DNA from: Glandiceps talaboti
Taxonomy: Eukaryota; Hemichordata; Enteropneusta; Spengelidae
Assembly: GCF_964340395.1 (NCBI RefSeq)
Contig: NC_135551.1
Coordinates: forward strand, 2,037,501 to 2,101,500
Direction of reading: 5' to 3'
DNA: 64,000 bases
Numbering within the stretch: the stretch's first letter is position 1; every line of letters begins with the position of its first letter. Below, in pieces: positions 59,494 to 64,000 of this stretch. Below the pieces are notes generated by a model. That model had not been told where the DNA came from. It searched no databases and saw nothing but the letters and a program-made list of their open reading frames with translations. Both the position numbers and the translations under genes were made by a program.

Positions 59494-60490
59494 CAAGACA
59501 GAATAAATTCACCAGAGACATGGGTTTGAGTAGCTTGTGGAGAGAGGAAGTGACAAATAGAGCTGATCTGCCTGAGTTGAATGTATGCAGCTTTGCAAAC
59601 ATTCTGCACACGTTCAGACATATTGAAATTAGACTCAAGTGTTACTCCAAGGTTTCTGACACCAGAAGCTAAAATTATATCAGCATTTCTGACATGCATA
59701 GAAGGAGGGAGAGATTGATTTAGCAGATAGTCTGGGTGATGATACTAGTATTGCTTCTGTTTTACTATTATTTAACTGAGTTTATTAGATGTTATCCACT
59801 TCTTGATGTCATCAGTAACACAGTTTTGCACAGATTCAATAGTTGGATTAATTTGATCGATCTTAGCTTCCTTGTATAATTGGTTGTCATCTTCAAAAGC
59901 ATGGTGTGGATTTAATTAATGTTTTCTAACAAGGTTGAAAAGAGGGTCAGCGTACAAAACAAATAGAATAGGGTTGAGGACTGAGCCTTGTGGGACACCA
60001 AAAGAGAGAGATGATGAAGTAGATCACATTACATTGACAGTTATTGTTTGAGTTCTGACTGCTGCTGATAAATTTAAGAGAGTGAGAACGGTAATTTTGC
60101 CAGAGTCCAAGGAAGTCAGAATGTCATCTACTATTTTCAGGTGAGCAGTTTCAGTACTATGGTGTGGTTTGTATGCAGACTGAAGAGGGTTCAAGAGATT
60201 GTGTGAAGTGAGGTGGTCATTTAATTGTGAGAGAATTATTCTTTCAAGTACTTATAGAAAGAAATGAAAGGTTAGAGTCAGAACGAATATAAGTGATGTT
60301 TTTTTCAGGAGTGGTTTAACGAGAGCAGTTTTGAAGATAGAGGGGAATGTACCAGATGAAAGGAAATTGATAACTTGTGTGATATATGGTAACAAGGTGT
60401 CTAAACATTCTATTAACAAATCTGTTGGCATGGCATCAAGATCGCATGTTTTTGAAGGAAAACTTAGAATAGTATTCTTTACAATCTCAT
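59494..60490 (-). mobile_element. LINE copy B, reverse-transcriptase part
   Basis: Minus strand from 60490: FTPDEIVKNTILSFPSKTCD, LDAMPTDLLIECLDTLLPYI, SSGTFPSIFKTALVKPLLKK. With breaks, it continues with [30 protein letters not shown] (the YADD box, degenerate with E for A), VRNADIILASGVRNLGVTLE and THVSGEFILSCLYYCN, which runs directly into the 43-bp array. Several stops and shifts make it inactive. CR1/Jockey-type by motif; the clade is not resolved. Confidence 0.86.
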
Positions 60491-60760
60491 CAGGGGTGAA
60501 CAAATCCACTGGTCCTGGGTCCGGGACTAGCGATTTTTTTGGGCGGACCACACAAATTTTACCTTGTCTGGTCCGTCGGACCAGTACCTTACTACTAATA
60601 ACTATGTTAAAAAATCGTCTGAATATTCAGATTCATAGGTAAGATATTATGTTTCACATTAGCAGGACCTGGGACCACTAATTCTTTCAGCAGGACCCCT
60701 GGATTTTCTAAGGCACTGGTCCGGGGACCATCAGTTCACAAAATGATTTGTTCACCCCTG
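60491..60760. mobile_element. 270-bp MITE in LINE copy B (hAT-like ends)
   Basis: Ends CAGGGGTGAACAAATC and GATTTGTTCACCCCTG are perfect 16-base inverted repeats. CTCAT flanks both sides directly (60486-60490 and 60761-60765). LINE sequence is collinear across the insertion. The CAGGGGTG end resembles hAT elements, although a clean 8-bp duplication is not visible. The interior contains repeated TGGTCC and GGGACC words. Noncoding. Confidence 0.82.
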
Positions 60761-61480
60761 CTCATCATATCATGAACAGGTTTAAATTACTGTGAGGCAT
60801 ACCCTGAAAGCAATGTTCAGTGCACATGGGTTGGAGATGTTTTGACAATCAAGGTTGGCTCTAATGGATTTGACTTTTTCATCAAAGAAATCCAGGAAAC
60901 ATTGTGGCAGTTCTATGGCAGGGAATAATGTTGGTGTGGGGGAAGACTTTTTACATCCAAGTATTTACCTATGTGTAATACTGAACAATTGCTTAGATGT
61001 ATGGCTCTCCCAAACTATTTTACAAAAGTAATTGGTTTTCACTGAATGAACAACTTTTGTAACAGCTTTCTTTGCATGGTTATAATGCATAATTTATCTG
61101 TTTGTGAATTATCAGTCCAGTTTCAACCACTGTCCCTCTGCCCACAGACGCCGTTATTTATCTGCCTTGAATTTGTCCCGAACAGTTTTAACCAAGAGGC
61201 ATTCTTTCATTTAGAAACTTTATGTCGTGTTGATGGAGCATGTTTGTCCATGACAGTTCGGAGATGGAAGTGAAGGGCTTGTGCTATAGGTACTTTGATT
61301 TTTGCGAAGCTGTTGTGAAGGTCTTCCTTCAGGGCGGCACGATCTGTGTCACGAATGTTACGTGCCATCTGATGGACGTGGTACTGTAACATTCAAATGG
61401 CTGGTGATGCAAATATGATCTGTGTATCAACCAGTCTAGAATGTGACCTTTATTATGGTTGGATTGGGAAACTGTTTGAG
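60761..61480 (-). mobile_element. LINE copy B, 5' (endonuclease-RT linker) part
   Basis: Minus strand fragments read DRAALKEDLHNSFAKIKVPI, LRTVMDKHAPSTRHKVSK, AKKAVTKVVHSVKTNYFCKI, KQLFSITHR and LDFFDEKVKSIRANL in different frames. This is the typical linker between the endonuclease and reverse transcriptase of CR1/Jockey-type LINEs (DKHAP, then FF.EKI..IR). The upstream GHILDW-like text near 61450 suggests the end of the endonuclease. It stops at the 51-bp tandem repeat. Confidence 0.75.
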
Positions 61481-61650
61481 TTAGGGGCAGCCAGCGCACA
61501 CCTGGTCTAAAACATTGGGAGATGATTTAGGGGCAGCCAGCAAGGCGCACACCTGGTCTAAAACATTGGGAGATGATTTAGGGGCAGCCAGCAAGGTGCA
61601 CACCTGGTCTAAAACATTGGGAGATGATTTAGGGGCAGCCAGCAAGGCGA
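61478..61650. repeat. 51-bp minisatellite (about 3.3 copies)
   Basis: Unit TTAGGGGCAGCCAGCAAGGC, GCACACCTGGTCTAAAACAT, TGGGAGATGAT. The first copy is shortened (CAGCCAGCGCAC). It borders the 5' end of the LINE, so it may have arisen from the LINE itself. Confidence 0.92.
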
Positions 61651-61745
61651 GTCTGTGTCTTTGACGTTAGTACCAGTGTGGTATATGTAATGAGTCTGTG
61701 TCTTTGACGTTAGTACCAGTGTGGTATACGTAATAAGTCTATGTC
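61648..61745. repeat. 43-bp two-copy repeat
   Basis: GAGTCTGTGTCTTTGACGTT, then AGTACCAGTGTGGTATA and GTAAT, occurs twice, with a partial third copy (AAGTCTATGTCTCAG). Confidence 0.88.
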
Positions 61746-62097
61746 TCAGCACTCGCTCACACAGGATGTAATATTTGTAATACCTAGTCATAACTTTATC
61801 CACTGTTTTCCTTACCAATTATTGCACTTGATCTAACAGCCTCTAAATCTTTAAGAAATGCTCTAGCATGTCCCCTGTATGCGTTTGGTGAATATATACA
61901 TTCAGTAGAAAAATAATCCAGCTTTTTAAAGTATGCATACCTGAGAAAATAAAATAAACATATTGTATAAAGGTTAGTTTTCAATACACTCAAAACTGTA
62001 ATTAGTAACGTACTTTTGTTTTGCCATCCTGTGACTTTTGACCTCGCTGACCTATACCCGTATTCCAAATACACAGTGTTGTGATATACTGCATGAT
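61746..62097. other. Unique spacer
   Basis: No feature recognised. A 109-codon minus frame (61796-62125) has no motif. Confidence 0.4.
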
Positions 62098-63198
62098 AAA
62101 AATAGTCCCAATGACATTGTAGCACAACTGTACAGGTTTTTAAAAGTGTTTACCCACATGCTGATCCATGCTAGGTATAGGTGTTCATTTGCTGAATAAC
62201 TATCCAAATGCCTATCCAACCCTACTGTTGTCTTTGCAATATACATGATCATTTGACAACTGCCATGAGTATGGTCATGCTGCTAGACATATCTGCATAC
62301 ATTTTTTGAATGTTCGTTCACTTGTCTATGAATCCCTGATGTTATCATTGCAATATACGTGATCATTTGGCTGTTGCTATGGGTGTGGTCATGTTGCTAG
62401 CATATTTGCATACATTTTTTGAATGCTTATTCACCTGTCTATAATCCCTGTTGTCATCTTTGCAATATATGTAATCATTTGGTTGTTGCTGTCGATGTGG
62501 TCTTGTTGCTAGGCACATTTGCATACACTTTCTGAATGTTTGTTCACTTGTCTAAGAATCCCTGTTTTTATCTTTGTGAAATACACCAGCTTAGCTGTTG
62601 CTATGGACGTGGTCATGGTTGCTAAGGCCAATTGTGTCAAAATATTTTGAACAAAATCTGCAGAATAACACTTCTAGAAACATCTCACCAGGTTTCAGTC
62701 TTATTGACCAAGTACTTTTTGGAGATATAAATTTTTTATCAAAATTCACATTTTTACACCAATTTGCATATCACTGATGAGATCATTATATGGTTAACAT
62801 TTTTCATCTATAAACCCCCAGATGCATCCCCATTAAATTTCAGCCCAATCTGCTCAGTAGTTTTGGAATTAAAAAGATTTTTGAACCAAAAGAAACATTT
62901 GTAGCCCTAATTTGCATAATACTGATGGAATCATCATGTCATGAACAAATCTTAATTTACACACCCCTAAGAACATTCCCACCAAATCTCAGACCAATCG
63001 GCCCAGTAGTTTTTGAGTTTAAGGTGTGTTTTTTGTTTTTACAAAAAATACCATTTTTGACGCAAATCACATACCTGCGATGCGATCATTTTGCTTTGAA
63101 CAATTTCCCAACGAGACACCAAAAGTAATCTCCCCACCAAATACCAAGGCAATCAGTCTGGGATTTGTTGAGTTTAAGTTGTCCACTCACACAAACAC

Positions 63199-63233
<35 letters not shown>

Positions 63234-63240
63234 CCGCACC
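62098..63240 (+). repeat. TTGCTAGGC dispersed family, copy 3
   Basis: Collinear with 45355-46415. It begins ATAGTCCCAATGACATTGTA, has ~105-bp modules with GGCTGTTGCTATGGGTGTGG and TTTGCATACATTTTTTGAAT (62220-62620), and shares GAACAAAATCTGCAGAATAA. It contains an additional middle section absent from copy 1 and ends in an AGACAGACAG tract (63198-63231). Noncoding. Confidence 0.85.
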
Positions 63241-63474
63241 ATGCCTATCGCACTGCTGAACCTAAAAAAGGACAAAATGTAAATATTCTGACAAAAGTCA
63301 AAACAATAGCTAGTTGGCTGTGCTAAAAAATTGAAGGAATAAAACTCATCAGCCATCAAAGTAATAGAAGATTAAGTTGTTATACTTACATCACAATTTC
63401 TTTTTCATAGGTATACTTAAAAGGTTTACATCTTGGAAGGTAACCTTCATTTCCCTGGGGTTAAAAGAAAACAG

Positions 63475-63775
63475 ACTGAGTGAGTGGGTGAGTGAGTGAG
63501 TGAGTGAATGAGTGAATGAGTGAGTGAGTGAGTGAGTGAGTGAGTGAGTGAGTGAGTGAGTGAGTGAGTGAGTGAGTGGGTGGGTGGGTGGGTTTGTGGA
63601 TGAGTGGGTTAGTGAGGGAGTGAGTCAGTGGGTGAGTGGGTGGGTGGGTGAGTGAGTGAGTGAGTGAGTAAGTGAATGAATGAATGAGTGACTGGGTGAG
63701 TGGGTAGGTGGGCGGGTGGATGAGTGAGTAAGCAAGCAAGTGAGCAAGCAAGTCAGTCAGTCAGTCAGTTACTCA
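63475..63775. repeat. (GAGT)n / (GGGT)n microsatellite
   Basis: GAGT tetranucleotide block with GGGT, GAAT, GCAA and CAGT variants. Open minus-strand frames rich in His, Ser, Leu and Thr are low complexity. Confidence 0.95.
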
Positions 63776-64000
63776 GTTGGTTAGTCTGTTATTTTCCTTT
63801 GTTTAGCCAAGGAAAATATCGGTGAACTATGAAGCCTTGTCACAACAAGTGGAGAGATGAGTTGTGACAAAAGCCTTATAGTCAAGTATCATCATTTTTT
63901 AGCATTATTGTTACATGCCGGATAAAAGCACCAAATTTGGTATGAGTGTTCCTAAGATACTACTTATTGATTTTACCAAAGGAGTCCTCTTGAACATTTA
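63776..64000. other. Unique sequence to the window end
   Basis: No feature recognised in the last 225 bases. Confidence 0.4.

Noticed and set aside
63461-63751. 96-codon His/Ser/Leu/Thr minus frame
   Set aside because: Encoded by the (GAGT)n block; the unit and its variants lack stops in that frame.

Overview
The window looks like eukaryotic, animal nuclear DNA, AT-rich and non-prokaryotic. The supporting features are introns with GT...AG borders, CR1/Jockey-like LINEs, a Penelope-like GIY-YIG fragment, short inverted-repeat transposons and very abundant microsatellites. An invertebrate deuterostome such as a lancelet would fit, but that is an impression from repeat style and not a demonstrated assignment. 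No bacterial gene, rRNA, complete tRNA, CRISPR array or phage was found.

Over a third of the window is tandem arrays with monomers of 26-51 bp. From left to right they are: 32 bp (1-3316), 41 bp (4580-6792), 34 bp (15123-19207), 42 bp (20178-20461), 44 bp (21987-23317), 44 bp (30437-31392), 35 bp (32733-35196), 26 bp (38033-38268), about 38 bp with GGTT runs (38500-39588), 31/33 bp (41383-42996), 45 bp (53040-53478), 29 bp (53833-55397) and 43 bp (56077-59493). Several show higher-order structure.

Protein-coding content is sparse. The best gene is a + strand model whose last three exons are 30246-30369, 32522-32749 and 36664-37052. Phases match at both junctions, and an AATAAA follows the stop. 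I do not recognise its product. A possible minus-strand terminal exon lies at 10513-10709. A broken minus-strand ORF with a SAP-like region and an acidic tail lies at 23824-24443.

Transposon content includes LINE fragments at 35464-36308 (+), 46488-47130 (-), 49862-50943 (-) and 55578-61480 (-). It also includes a Penelope-like 3' fragment (7843-8510, -), inverted-repeat elements (12283-13428, 21685-21884, 34899-35157, 44489-46475, 47521-47701, 60491-60760) and several noncoding dispersed families.

The most interesting pattern is that several arrays can be traced to the local sequence that seeded them. The 35-bp array is a roughly 60-fold amplification of the exon end and 5' splice site of the real gene. 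The 43-bp array is an amplified piece of LINE coding sequence, with the LINE continuing on both sides. The 41-bp array lies in a copy of a dispersed repeat whose other copy, near 12.9 kb, has one diverged monomer. The 34-bp array begins with shorter 22-bp proto-monomers. Together these suggest in situ birth of minisatellites from 30-45 bp windows of unrelated DNA.
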